Shown here one piece after another: positions 46,743 to 57,699 of a stretch of DNA of 64,000 bases. Positions within the stretch are counted from its first letter, which is position 1. The number at the start of each line of letters is the position of its first letter. The notes beneath the pieces are model-generated. The model saw only the letters and a program-made list of their open reading frames with translations. It had not been told where the DNA came from and made no database searches. Source of the stretch: Arcuatula senhousia (taxonomy: Eukaryota; Mollusca; Bivalvia; Mytilida; Mytilidae); contig CAXARO010000937.1 in assembly GCA_963971305.1 (NCBI GenBank), forward strand, positions 21,081 to 85,080, in the 5' to 3' direction. Position numbers and translations under genes: made by a program.

Positions 46743-46867
46743 TATTACTCTATTTTATTGACCGGATTGGTCACGGGTCAATTATTTCGGACTTTTTCAT
46801 TTAAATCCTACCTAAAAGACAGAGAAAATTAAGCTCCGCCCAACCTTGTGAATAAAATAGAGTAATA
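46743..46867. repeat. Short inverted-repeat element (TATTACTCTATTTTATT)
   Basis: 17-bp perfect inverted ends, 125 bp overall, no ORF. Confidence 0.65.
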
Positions 46868-46969
46868 CTGTTTTGATGCTACATAGGGGAGGAGTCAAAG
46901 TTTTGCCATGCCCCAAAATCATGACTTAAACTTTGTGTGGACATATAGTTTCTACAAAGCGATCGAGTT

Positions 46970-47084
46970 GATTATGGAATTTCTAACATCGAGAGAAATA
47001 AATTTGATTATTTTAATGGCGAGGCTTGCCCAGCGATTAAAGTATCAAATTTATTTCTCGAGATGTTAGAAATTCTATAATCAT
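46970..47084. repeat. Foldback (ATTTCTAACATCGAG arms)
   Basis: Arms of about 37 bp (TTATGGAATTTCTAACATCG...AAATTTGA) pair around a GGCGAGGCTTGCCC centre. Confidence 0.75.
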
Positions 47085-47220
47085 CGAGAATTAAGTTGTA
47101 GAAGGTTTTTCTCTAATGTTTACAGGTAAGAAATTGCAAAAGGTCGCTCATCAATTGCACGTGCAATTACGCTGAGAACAAATTTCTCTCTAGAGGTGAG
47201 AATTATAGGTTCTTACATAA

Positions 47221-49662
47221 CAAGGAGGCCTAACCGTTTATCGAGGCATTTTGTCCGTTACGTGTACCATAGGTTAACATTACGGTTTTGTCCGTTATAT
47301 GTTGCACGAGGCAGTCCGTTAAGTAGTTTTATGGGGAAAAAAATCATTTATTTTTACGAAATTAACTCTGATGCTAAAATATAGTAAATAAGTGAAACTT
47401 GTGATAGATGTGTCCAAATGGTTTTTATTCACGAAAAACTTCCCGCAAAAAACATTTTGATTTGATTTGACACTTCTTCGCAAAACGAAAAGGCGGAGAC
47501 CTACCCTCTGCAAAATTGTGTCCTTATAATGACGAAAAATGCATTAAAAGACGTTATTTTTGTCTTTTAAACATTTGTTTTGTAGCCAGTCTTGTGCTAC
47601 TTTCACAATAAAAAACATAAGAGAAGGATTTTCTGGACCAAAATATTAATATTGGGACAAAAATGCCAAAATTGGTATTACTTTGAGAAACATGGTCCGT
47701 TAAGAGGCACGTGACTCTTTTTAGGTCCGTTAGTGATGCATGTCTCACATTTTGAAAATGCAGGTCTGATGGAAATAAATCTTAATATAGCGAATCCCAA
47801 TTATTAAAACTGGCAAAATCGATGATATCTTTGTCAGAAGATTGTAATGATTGGTTTCCCAGAATTATTGTATTATTTTTGATATAATATAAATGCCTAA
47901 AATATTTACACGAGTTTGTGGCAATGGAAATAAATCTGAACACAATTATTAATTTTATTTAAATGTATTTTATTTGAAAATACTTACATATATGATACAA
48001 ATAGAATAATATAGTGTTACATTTATTAATGAAAAAATATAAAAAGCGACAGGAGAGATATTGAAAACAAATAATAAATAAAGGATAAAACCTTGGTAAT
48101 TGGGATATGTGCATATAAACCTAATAAGCCAACATCGCGCCGCCTTCGATCATCGCCAGTTAAACCAGGAGCTAGTTTTTTCCTGTCAAATGTTAAAACA
48201 AACGAATTTTGGGAGTTTGAGGAAGCTATCATGTCGATCATTTCTGGAAATTTAAGGGGTCCTCTGATATCAGGGATATGTGGAGCAATAGACGTATCAT
48301 TAACATTAATGTTGTTAGGTACTGCAAAGTCAATTTTACCATCCAAAGGGTCATACGAACCATATTTGATAGAGGATTGGCCCGTGTTTTTGTAACCGGA
48401 CATGAATCGGATATATATACCGTGAAATCGAATTTTGCCGAGTGACCAAAACTGTTTCGTTGCCTTAAACGGATATCGCATGAGAGTTGTAGTTGTTGAT
48501 GCCCAAAATTGTAAATTGTCGCAGAAAAGAAGAAAGCACGTGTTCTGAAAGTTAAAGGTTTTGTTTGCCACGAGTCGAAAAAATATTAAGAGGTATGTGA
48601 AAAGGCCATTGATCTGCAATTGGAGTATCACTTCAGGAAGTAGTGAGTGAATGTCTTGGACGTCAGTTTGTATGTGGAGTTTTGAAAATTTCGTCGGTTT
48701 CAGTACGGTCTAAAGTTCCAGAAATGTGTCTGTGGTACAAATCCCATCATATTTAGATATTTTTCTCCATTTATGATTTTTAATTCCATAGTTTTTGTTC
48801 TTTTTTTTCTTTTCATTGCCTAAAATAAATAACCAAAACAGACTGTATTGAACCGTTTTCATTATATTTATTAATAATTAGTAGTTTATTGCTTCTTTCA
48901 TATATCATATACACATGTATTGTATGTTTACAATACCGTTGTTTCGTAGAATGATCTAGAATGGTGCATATATTCAAATGTATGTATTTTAGTTTCGATA
49001 AATCCACATGAATTTTGTCTTTTAATTCTTCTGTATACTAGCGTTCAGTCCTTATAGTAAAATTATGATATTTCATATCAAACAAAACTATTTTAATCTT
49101 CTATCTATTTATGTTATTTAACGGCATTAATATTTTGTCACAGGCACTTAACGGACCAACTTAACGGACAAAATAATGTCATCAGCCCTTAACGGACCAT
49201 ATTTTATAACTTTTCCCCTATTACAAAATTATTATATAACATAGAGCATTGAAAATTAAACAGAATGTTGATACATTATTGTACTTTCTATGGATATCAA
49301 CCAAAACATATGTTTTGTTATTTAAAAAGAGAAATTGATAAAAATGAGGTAAACATGTTTACATTTGCAACCTTTAAAATACTAAGGAGCCACACGCCTT
49401 TTCATTTTATGAAGTTTTATAGAACTATTTTTACACAAATGCAAATCGTATCGAACAGTCATTCATTTTCATTTTGACAGATGTCATTTTTATAAATCTA
49501 AAATGCGTATTGATTATGATATAACAAATAAATTACTGACCTTCAGTGTTTTTTCTCGATTATACCTGGTTAACGGACTGTCACGGCGACTTTAACGGAC
49601 CACAAAAACCGTGAAACACCTTTTAATGACCATATTTCTCGATAAACGGTTAGGCCTCCTTG
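47221..49662. mobile_element. 2,442-bp TIR element with CATAA target duplication
   Basis: Perfect 25-bp inverted ends starting CAAGGAGGCCTAACCGTTTA (47221-47245 and 49638-49662). Flanks are CATAA on both sides (47216-47220, 49663-49667), a 5-bp duplication. Five TCCGTTA motifs point inward on the left (47254, 47291, 47315, 47696, 47726) and five TAACGGA on the right (49149, 49162, 49190, 49571, 49593). The centre holds one long minus-strand ORF of unknown family. I do not recognise the terminal sequence as any named superfamily. Confidence 0.85.
48026..48712 (-). CDS. Unrecognised ORF inside the CATAA element
   Basis: Open from after a stop near 48714 to a stop at 48026, about 228 codons. 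There is an acceptor-like CTTTAG at the upstream edge and a stronger one, TTAACTTTCAG, before codons NTCFLLFCDN (about 48547). The first part is hydrophobic (LFTYLLIFFRLVANKT). The middle, GKIRFHGIYIRFMSGYKN through PNNINVNDTSIAPHIPDIRG, to KLAPGLTGDDRRRRDVGLLG, has normal protein-like composition. The last ~25 residues are low-complexity hydrophobic and may lie past a real splice site. No DDE, tyrosine-recombinase or nuclease motif is visible. No ATG is obvious at the 5' side, so it is probably one exon. Either the element's own protein or a captured host exon. Confidence 0.45.
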
Positions 49663-49777
49663 CATAAGTTCTTGGAAAAGACCGGCTGATCTTTCACGAG
49701 TGATAGAATTTTTCAGTCTTTTTGTGAGTGGAGCGCAGCGGAACGAGCCAAAAGACCCAAAAAGTCTATCATCTAGT

Positions 49778-49990
49778 ACCTATTTCTTCCGTAAAAATAA
49801 AAAAAATTATATTCTAAAACCTTAGGTGACTTCATTCTAAAAACCGAAAGTTTTAAATAACATTGCATTTCGTTGGTCAACATCATCGATCAATATCAAT
49901 ACCGGTGGTCATTATTGGTTAATTGACCAGTGTGAGATCGTTGCACGTGCTCGCATCTCACACTGAAAAGAGTCATTTACGGAAGAAATA
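49778..49990. mobile_element. MITE with TATTTCTTCCGTAAA ends
   Basis: TATTTCTTCCGTAAA pairs with TTTACGGAAGAAATA. Inside is a strong hairpin, CAGTGTGAGATCGTTGCACG + TGCTCGCATCTCACACTG (49929-49966). Confidence 0.7.
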
Positions 49991-50894
49991 TTTTTTCACA
50001 ACTGGTTGAGAGGTTGATAAATCGGATGAAAATTAGAGAAAAATGGTTTCGGTGCAAATGAGACCCACAATGAAATAATTTAAAAAAATACTTAATGTCA
50101 AATATACATGGTAGTTTCCCATAAAATGTATGTTTTGGACTCCAACATGTGCTGCATGCGTCCAAAACAATTAACTATCCCTATTAGACCTCAAACGTTG
50201 CACTCGGTTTAAATGTTAAAATTTCAATTGAAGATTATGATAAAAGAGACCATATGGATTTTGCATCTTTATTAAAGTTTTAATGTGTGAGAATCGTCTT
50301 TAGCTTCTCTCATTTAAGTGATATTGTAAAATCGATCAAAATATTTTTTAGATTCTGTTGTATCATATGCTTCACAAGTTGTCAATTAAAAAACTCAACT
50401 TTTTATCACAAAACTTAAGTCCAAGTTTTTTTTTTTTTTGGTTCTTCCCAGAATTTTTAAAGCGCAAAAAAACATAACATTATTTTATATGGCAAAAATC
50501 CTTCATCCCCCCTGCTGCCAAAATAAGTTTTTGTCGGAAATCAAATTCAAATTATTTTAAAGGAAAAATCAAGGCCTCTCTCAAGTTAAAAGGTCGGTCC
50601 CTGAACAGTAAAAAAGTAAATCGTTTGCAGAGCGATGACAAAATACAGGGCGCATCCAGAAATAATCATAAAGAGGGAGACAGTCCAAATCAATATGCCA
50701 TCTTGGGAGCCTTTTATAATTTTTGACGTTTGGCTTCATGGGGATCTAAAAGAGTTCAAATGACGTCATGATTATCTGGACTTAGAGAGAGAAAGAAATA
50801 AAGATTTATGTGTGACGAAAAAAAGAGAGATTCCAGACCAATTTAGTCAAAAAATGCATGAAAAATAAAAATCCTTATGGTAGAGGGGTTTCAA
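49991..50894. other. No gene; fragments of families C and AAGGGAC
   Basis: 50100-50210 resembles family C; 50400-50610 has a right end (TTAAAAGGTCGGTCCCTGA) like the MITE at 61151. Nothing coding. Confidence 0.45.
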
Positions 50895-51487
50895 TTTCCA
50901 TGAAGGTTAGCACTGCTGGTGGAGTTTTAATTCCCCGAGGTTAGCCCGCTCCGGCACCAACACTTTTGTGTTGGAGAACACATCAAAGCTTTAAATTATC
51001 CGATTAAATTTCAAAATTGTCTAACCCTAAGGTTCTTCCTACCCCAGACATAGGTTGATCATCTTAGTAATAATTTGGTTCCCCAGTTTGGTATTTTTGG
51101 TTTTATTGTTCTATGCTCTTCATAATCATATAGTGTTTGGCATTTTCAATAATTTTGGTAGAGCGCCTCTGATGAGTCTTGAATAGACGAAACGCGCGTC
51201 AGGCGTAGCAAAATTTATTGTCTGGAACTTTGTTGTAATTTTTGTTTCGAACATCCATGAAGGTTAGCACTGCTGGTGGAGTTTTAATTCCCCGAGGTTA
51301 GCCCGTTCCGGCACCAACACTTTTGTGTTGGAGAACACATCAAAGCTTTAAATTATCCGATTAAATTTCAAAATTGTCTAACCCTAAATTTCTTCCTAAC
51401 CCAGACCTAGGATGATCATCTTAGTAATAATTTGGTTCCCCATTTTGGTATTTTTGGTTTTATTGTTCTATGCTCTTCATAATCATA
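50895..51487 (+). repeat. Tandem repeat family B, ~355-bp unit (two copies)
   Basis: CATGAAGGTTAGCACTGCTGG occurs at 50900 and 51254, each followed by the same ~230 bp. The second unit is cut by a LINE at 51488 and resumes at 52993. Confidence 0.85.
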
Positions 51488-52992
51488 AATGTAAATAATA
51501 GAAGATGTGACTGTCTGATGTATGCAGATGACATTGTTATTTTATCAAATTCCAAAAAAGGTCTTCAATCAAGATTAGATAAATTGTCATATTTCTGTAC
51601 ACAATGGTGTATGGAAGTTAATTTAAGTAAAACAAAAGTTCTTATATTTAACAAGAGTGGCAAACATATAAAAGAAAGGTTTCTTTTTAATAAAGATGAA
51701 ATTGAATGTGTCAATAGCTACAAATATCTTGGTATACCCTTTTCTGCCAGTGGCCTTTTCAATATTGCAAAGGAAGAACTTTACAAAAAATCACTTAAGG
51801 CAATTTTTAAACTTCAAAGATCATTATCCTCAAGTAATCCAAGTGTCTTGACATCTCTCCATTTGTATGACCACACCATAAAACCTATTTGTATGTATGG
51901 TAGTGAAGTTACTGGTATGTTTAAAACCAACACTGTTGCATGTAGCAGAGAAGGCGATTTCCATCTGCAGTTGAACTATTTGAATAACTATTTAGACAGA
52001 TCCCATATAAAATATTTAAAATATATTCTTGGGGTAAACAAAAAGCCACCAACTTAGCTGTAATGGCTGAGGTAGGACGATATCCTCTGTTCTTCTCTAT
52101 AGTTATAACTTTAATCAAATATTGGTTTAGACTTGAAGAATTAAATGAGGGACTACTATATGATACATATATATGCAACAAAACCATGTATCAAAATCAC
52201 ACAGATTGTTGGTATACCTCTATTGTTTATATTCTAGAGAAATTGGGTGTACAGTCACATAATGTTAAATATACTACTCTAATTAACACTGTAAAAAGGA
52301 AACTTTGTGATAGTTACATCAATTTTTGGAACAAGAAAAGATCATCCATCTCACAAACTAAATTAGATACATATTTTAAATTTAAAGTAAACTACTGCTT
52401 TGAGACCTACCTTTTGATTGAAAATTTTAACATTAGACGCACAATCTGTAAACTTAGAATTAGTGCTCATGATCTACAGATTGAGAGAAAAAGATATGAT
52501 AAGAATAAAACAGAGAGGTCTGAAAGAAAGTGCTTAAACTGTTCATTAGATAAAGTAGAAGATGAAATTCATTTTCTAGTTGAATGCCCAAAATATAAAG
52601 AGGAGAGGGATATTTTATTTAAAGATATTTCTACAATGTGTCCAAATTTTATTAATCTCTCTACTGATGATAAATTTTTATGGTTAGCTAGCAATGAAGA
52701 TTTGCTTATATTAAAGAACTTGGGTAAATTTATAATTAAAGGGTTTGAATTAAGACAAAACTGATCAACTGCTGAGGGAAATACCACCATTATTGTTCCA
52801 CACGTTTTACACTGCATATATATGTTTATAAGTTTTTGTACAGGCTCTGATTCTGTGACAACAAATTAAATAATACCATTATTGTTGTAATGTCTTTGTA
52901 CATGTTGTATGTTTATTGTTAGATCAATGTAACCTTTGCCCAGAAATGGGCCCAGTCACTGGGTAATAAAATTATTCTTATTCTTATTCTTA
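51488..52992 (+). pseudogene. 5'-truncated LINE: RT end plus C-terminal region
   Basis: Opens inside the reverse transcriptase at CLMYADDIVILSNSKKGLQS (catalytic YADD), continues VNLSKTKVLIFNKSG and YKYLGIPFSASG. A one-base frameshift lies near 52050 (GVNKKPPT then NLAVMAEVGRYPL). It goes on to a Cys/His knuckle (CLNCSLDKVEDEIHFLVEC) and ends FIIKGFELRQN at TGA 52762. The 3' UTR has hairpin GCCCAGTCACTGGGT and an (ATTCTT)n tail. Insertion point is fixed by the interrupted family B repeat. Dead through truncation and frameshift. Confidence 0.88.
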
Positions 52993-53105
52993 TAGTGTTT
53001 GGCATTTTTAATAATTTTGGTAGAGCGCCTCTGATGAGTCTTGAATAGACGAAACGCGCGTGAGGCGTAGCAAAATTTGTTGTCTGGAACTTTGTTGTAA
53101 CTTTT
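52993..53105 (+). repeat. Remainder of family B unit beyond the LINE
   Basis: TAGTGTTTGGCATTTTTAAT to TGTCTGGAACTTTGTTGTAA, continuing the unit broken at 51487. Confidence 0.85.
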
Positions 53106-54003
53106 GTTTCCCAGAACACCTTTCTTGTTCTGTCACTGCAAAGCAACATTGCTATCTTATCTGGGACATAGCAATCACATGCAATCAGCTAAACAATTTA
53201 AATACGAACTTAAGAAAAACAGGGAAAGTTCCTAAACACTTTAATTGCCCACGAAAACTCGATCAACATGTTCCGCTTCATTCCTAAATGGTGACCTATT
53301 CCAAGCCAATATTATAACAGACTCTTCTTGTCGATGTGGCTTCGCCATTGAAATGATGTGGCAGTGCCGCATTATGAGACATTTTTTTTTAACAATTTCA
53401 TTTGATTATATCAAACGGACTAAAAAATAATTAATAGTGTAAAGCCCCACTCCTCATGTCTTCCAACACAGACATCAAGCATTTTGTTTTCTTTCTTTTT
53501 TTACTCCTTAAATGTTTTTTTAATTCTTATTCAGAAATTATACTTCTCTTTTGTATTGTTATTAAAAATGTTACTTGCATGCACGCTCAATTTGAATATT
53601 CATTGTATTGTTAAACTACGTAATGGAGAGGACTTCATAAGTATGTTTTACTTGTGTCCAATTCAATTTGTATATTTTTACAAATAAATAAATTAAACTG
53701 GGTCATAGTATCATTGAGTGTAGGTGTACAAACAAATACAGTTAACTGATTTTCAAAAAATCCAGCATATGTTGGACATTTATTTACTTTCGCTCTGAAA
53801 ACAAATAAATTTTATTGCCATATACATACAAAAAAACCAGTTTGTAATAGAAGTTCAAGAACGATCGAGTATCATTGATAAATCTTGAAACATATGTACA
53901 TATAACAGTCCGAATTATGTACTTTATGATAATTCTTTTTCTCTCATATTGTTTAAGTTGATGAATCCATCATGTTCGTGTTATCAGGTTTGAATTTATC
54001 CGG
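53106..54003. other. 3' flank of cGLR copy 2
   Basis: On the minus strand AATAAA lies at 53816-53811. No other gene supported; short frames at 53060-53687 are not convincing. Confidence 0.5.
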
Positions 54004-55278
54004 TTATCGCTGTCCATTCAAGCAGGTAAAACACCCATTCAGGTTGTCCGTAAGTTGTGGAATTCCATACTTTGCCGAAATAAGTTGACGTGGATTGGAC
54101 TTCCAGAATAAATTTTGTTCCCTGTAGTTTTGTGTTACCTTAGAATCGGGGAAAATCTTTTGTAAATCCTTGTTTCCGTGGAAAAAATCTGGCAAAAACT
54201 CGTCTTTCACACAATTGTTGAGATATGTTATCTGGTGACCTAGTGCGTCTTTCACTCCGGTTATCTTAGTTTTAGAATCTGGCAGAGTCAAGTTCGCAAC
54301 GCAGTGATATGCCACGTTTTTCAGATGATAGGAATTGACCAATTGTCCCAAAGGATTTTGTTTTTCGTTCAAGTCTTTTACAGCAGATTTTAAGATACGG
54401 TTGGCAGTCATTATGTATTGCCTTTCAGGGGAGCTCTTACATAAGTCCGCCATGTATCTCTCGTAAGAACTTGTACATTCCCGCCAGACAGCAGAACGGT
54501 CATCTGGCTTGATTCTTGGATTATTTTTATTATCATACTTCAGTAAATTATATATAGGAAATTCAACAACTGTATCTCTTTTGCCAGTGACGGCCCCTGG
54601 AATTTGAACTTCCTCTGTTGCGATATGATGTGCAGGCACGAGGTCAAAGTTCGTGATCTGTCCTTTTGCATCTGTTGTTTGCAAGTTTATTGCCGGTGGG
54701 TGGTTTCGCCTTATCATGGAAACATCCGGCATTTCTTTTTTTACGTCATCGATTGCTCGATCAAGCACTTTCGTCCATACTCGCTCGTGAAAGTTTTTTG
54801 TGTCTACAACAGTATTGCCGTTCATCGAACGGAAGACACCTTTATTTGAAAGTTCAGGATTATTTCGTCGAATGTCATCTTTATTCAAAACTCTCTGCTT
54901 TACTATTCCTGGGATGATTTTTCCGTCTGAATCTCGTACTTTACTTGTTTGAAAATCTAACCCTTTCATTTTAAACGGCATTAAGACGTCATATTCATCG
55001 GGGGCTCTTATTTTCAAACCTTGTCTAGCACTAGCTTGCTTTAAAAAAGATTTATCAATTTCAAATTCTCTGTTATATCTATGTGCATTCTCAGTAACCC
55101 TTTCTGACAATCTCGAAAGAAATTTGTCCGTTTGTTCAGTTTCGTGTCTCCATGTATCACGTGATATTCTATAATCTGGGACCTGACGTAAAACTCGTCT
55201 GCGCAGATTCCCTTCTCCAGGTCCAAAAACGTGATATGGTTCGGTCCAATCATTGTCGACTGGCTTCGATTGTGCCAT
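54004..55278 (-). CDS. Mab-21/cGAS-like nucleotidyltransferase (cGLR), copy 2
   Basis: 424 residues, single coding exon, closely similar to the copy at 39299 along its full length. Same nucleotidyltransferase stretch QASARQGLKIRAPDEYDV with E95/D97 and third acidic D212 (NFDLVPAHH), same WRECTSSYERYMADL and SYHLKNVAYHC helices. As in copy 1, GS is AS. Differences cluster in the N-terminal helix (WRHETEQTDKFLSR), around SMNGN (one residue shorter) and in the C-terminus, so both appear to be under protein-level constraint. The start is MAQS at 55278 rather than the upstream ATG at 55356, because an acceptor (CTTTTTTCAG, 55289-55290) falls between them and all three copies start alike. Convergent with copy 1, 13.4 kb apart. 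Presumed cytosolic nucleic-acid sensor; activity unproven. Confidence 0.88.
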   Translation of the reverse strand: MAQSKPVDNDWTEPYHVFGPGEGNLRRRVLRQVPDYRISRDTWRHETEQTDKFLSRLSERVTENAHRYNREFEIDKSFLKQASARQGLKIRAPDEYDVLMPFKMKGLDFQTSKVRDSDGKIIPGIVKQRVLNKDDIRRNNPELSNKGVFRSMNGNTVVDTKNFHERVWTKVLDRAIDDVKKEMPDVSMIRRNHPPAINLQTTDAKGQITNFDLVPAHHIATEEVQIPGAVTGKRDTVVEFPIYNLLKYDNKNNPRIKPDDRSAVWRECTSSYERYMADLCKSSPERQYIMTANRILKSAVKDLNEKQNPLGQLVNSYHLKNVAYHCVANLTLPDSKTKITGVKDALGHQITYLNNCVKDEFLPDFFHGNKDLQKIFPDSKVTQNYREQNLFWKSNPRQLISAKYGIPQLTDNLNGCFTCLNGQR

Positions 55279-55279
55279 T

Positions 55280-55300
55280 TTTTTGTATCTGAAAAAAGGA
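55280..55300 (-). promoter_or_regulatory. Splice acceptor before cGLR copy 2 start
   Basis: TCCTTTTTTCAG|ATACAAAAAA ATGG. Rules out the longer N-terminus. Confidence 0.65.
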
Positions 55301-55544
55301 CATGACAAATAAAACGGAAAATGACTATTTGTTAAAGTTTTAAAGCTGAATGACAAATAAAAAATTGGATATTAGGGGATGAGTCAATTGAAAACTCTGA
55401 CCTTATGGATTATTTTTGAAGAGATTAAATGATTAAGCAAAAAACAGTTTTTTCCATCTGTAATAGTTTTAATTCTATGGTATTAAATTTTTTTTAAGCA
55501 AAAACCATGAACAAAGATCATCGAATCCTAAGTGAACTTTATTA

Positions 55545-55955
55545 TACCCCACGCAACGAAGTCCGTCAGTCTGTCCGTGATCAAAATTTTCGTCACATAT
55601 TTCTCAGCAACTATTAATTGTAGGCTTTTGATATATATATGGTATGAAGCTTCAGGTAGAGGTCCCATTTTGTGACATACATTTTCAGATCTGTGGATCA
55701 ACTACTTCCTGTTAAACGAGCCGACTTAGATTTTTTCACTAAATCAGGGTTGAAAATTTTCGTAACAGATTTCTCAGCAACTATTCATTGTAGGTATTTG
55801 ATATTTTGTATGTAGCTTAAGGAGTCCAAATGGTGGGATACATTTTCAGGTCTGTCACTCTTTTACTTCCTATTGGAAAGACAACAACTCTGACTTTTTT
55901 ATTCCTAACTCGAAATAGATAATCTCTGTCCATAATGTGGACGCGTGGGGTTTGT
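55545..55955 (+). repeat. CCCCACGC...GCGTGGGG module, short copy
   Basis: Begins TATACCCCACGCAACGAAG, ends GGACGCGTGGGGTTTGTGAG. Matches 44280-44640 in its second half. Confidence 0.75.
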
Positions 55956-56647
55956 GAGCGTGCTCACTAAGGCTCTTTTATTTGTTCGGGTGGAAAAAAA
56001 GTTCTTGCTTGTTGTTACACATATGTAGGACAAATCTGGTAAAGGGCAACAATATACAAACACTATTACAAATCCCTAGGGGGGAGTACTTCCTTTATAT
56101 TCAATGGTATGAGTGTGTCGCAATAAAGGGTCTGTTTTTTCAGGCTTCGAGGTGTAGAACAGGTTAACGTTATAACTTCAGCCAAGCCGTTACCGACAGG
56201 GTTACAAATATGTTAAAACCAATGAGTTGCATCAGTAAAATAAAATAGACAAATGCTGCTAAATGTGGTAGTTCCTGGAATATTTGAGCTCAAAATGTTC
56301 TAACCTCAGGTGAATGACATCAGAACGGCTATATATACAAAAAATATATAAATCGAAGCATTTTGGCATGGTCATAACAGGGTATGATTTACACTGTCTG
56401 CTGATATAAAAGAGAATATTTACGCAATCCTCTTGATACTAACAGGGTCCGGTTGAGAGCAGGCCAACGGCACAGGTATACCCTAAATCATAGGTAGTAG
56501 CCCCCCCCCCCCCCCGGGTGGGACGAACCGACACCTGTAATTATCTGAAAGATATGAACACATAATGTCCTCTGTAAAATTTCTAGAGTTAGGGCATCCG
56601 AGGAGCAAAAAACCCTGTGTTAGCCATTTTTGTCCACTGGCATGATG
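55956..56647. other. No gene; poly-C run
   Basis: A run of about 16 C at 56500-56516. Nothing else nameable. Confidence 0.4.
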
Positions 56648-56849
56648 GTGGCTCCCGCAGGGTTAAAAACAACCTGCGACCTGAGGACTTTTTAAGGGCG
56701 ACTTCCGACCTACACTTCATAAAATCGACCTATTCCAAAAAACGACCTGCGACCTCCGCCAAAATATGCCTTTTAAAAGCGACCTTGCGACCTCAGGCCC
56801 ATTTTAAAAGCGACCTTGCGACCTGAGGGGGGTACCCTGCGGGAGCCCC
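56648..56849. mobile_element. MITE with GGCTCCCGCAGGGT termini, copy 2
   Basis: 202 bp, same ends and CGACCTGCGACC interior as 35915-36117. Flanked by ATGATG (56642-56647 and 56850-56855), a perfect 6-bp target duplication. Confidence 0.92.
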
Positions 56850-57240
56850 ATGATGCCCTTTGCTATCACGAAATACATCCTACATGTCCCACGCTAGAAC
56901 AACGAATAAGTCGCTATATGTACAGTCAAACCTGTTTTAAGAGGCCACCCTCCGAATGAAAAAAAAAATGACCACTTAAGACAGGTGGCTGCTTAATCCA
57001 GGTTTGTTTTTGTTGATTTATTAAAGAAAGGGACAAAAAATATGTGGCTGTCTAAAGCAAGTGATTGCTTAATAGAGGTGGCCGCTAAGGCAGGTTTGAC
57101 TGTATTCCATATAATAGGTCTATATATAATGTATATAGTTATTTACAAATCTCTCGTTTTCTAGACCTTATATTATAAATGAACAACCTCGCCGGGGTCA
57201 TATATTGGCAAATTAATGATATTTTGATTTTTTTTTAATT
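56850..57240. other. No gene; GGTGGC-CTTAA motifs
   Basis: GTCAAACCTGTTTTAAGAGG near 56926 and GGCAGGTTTGACTG near 57089 are inverted, a possible small MITE. Confidence 0.4.
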
Positions 57241-57355
57241 TGTTTTGACTATTTGTCTCATTACAGCTCTTCTTATGTCTATGTATGTTTAAAATCATGA
57301 TTGTTTATAATTGTAATAGCCCCCTGTGGGACCATAATTGGTAAATAAAAAAAAA
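57240..57355 (+). repeat. LINE 3' tail (copy of 32905-33035)
   Basis: Same final ~100 bp, GCCCCCTGTGGGACCATAAT, but ending in A-rich rather than ATCTT repeats. Confidence 0.75.
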
Positions 57356-57574
57356 AAATATGTTGTTCCTATCGTCATAGCAGAAATTCAGGGAAGGATT
57401 TAAGGGGCATAGGGATTGTTTTTTGCAGAGCGGAGCGAGGCACAAATATTTTGGGGGTGTTTTTTAACATGGATTTTGTGCAAAAAAAACCCCACAACAA
57501 TATTTTGTCAGTTTAGAAGGCGTACGCCTGGTTCGCCTTTGCTTTGATCCGCGCCTTAGATGCAATCAACTTAA

Positions 57575-57677
57575 GGGCATACGATACAGTTACCGTCTGA
57601 AAGTGCATAAAAAAATGAGTCTTTCATAAAATTTTCATAAGTTTTTCAATGGAAGTTCAAAACTGTATCGTATGCCC
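57575..57677. mobile_element. 103-bp piggyBac-like MITE (TTAA TSD)
   Basis: GGGCATACGATACAGTT and its exact reverse complement bound by TTAA on both sides (57571-57574, 57678-57681). Confidence 0.8.
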
Positions 57678-57699
57678 TTAAGCGGCTAAATCGATAAAA

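Noticed and set aside
55279..55356. Upstream ATG adding 26 residues to cGLR copy 2
   Set aside because: A good splice acceptor lies between it and MAQS, and the other two copies have no such extension.
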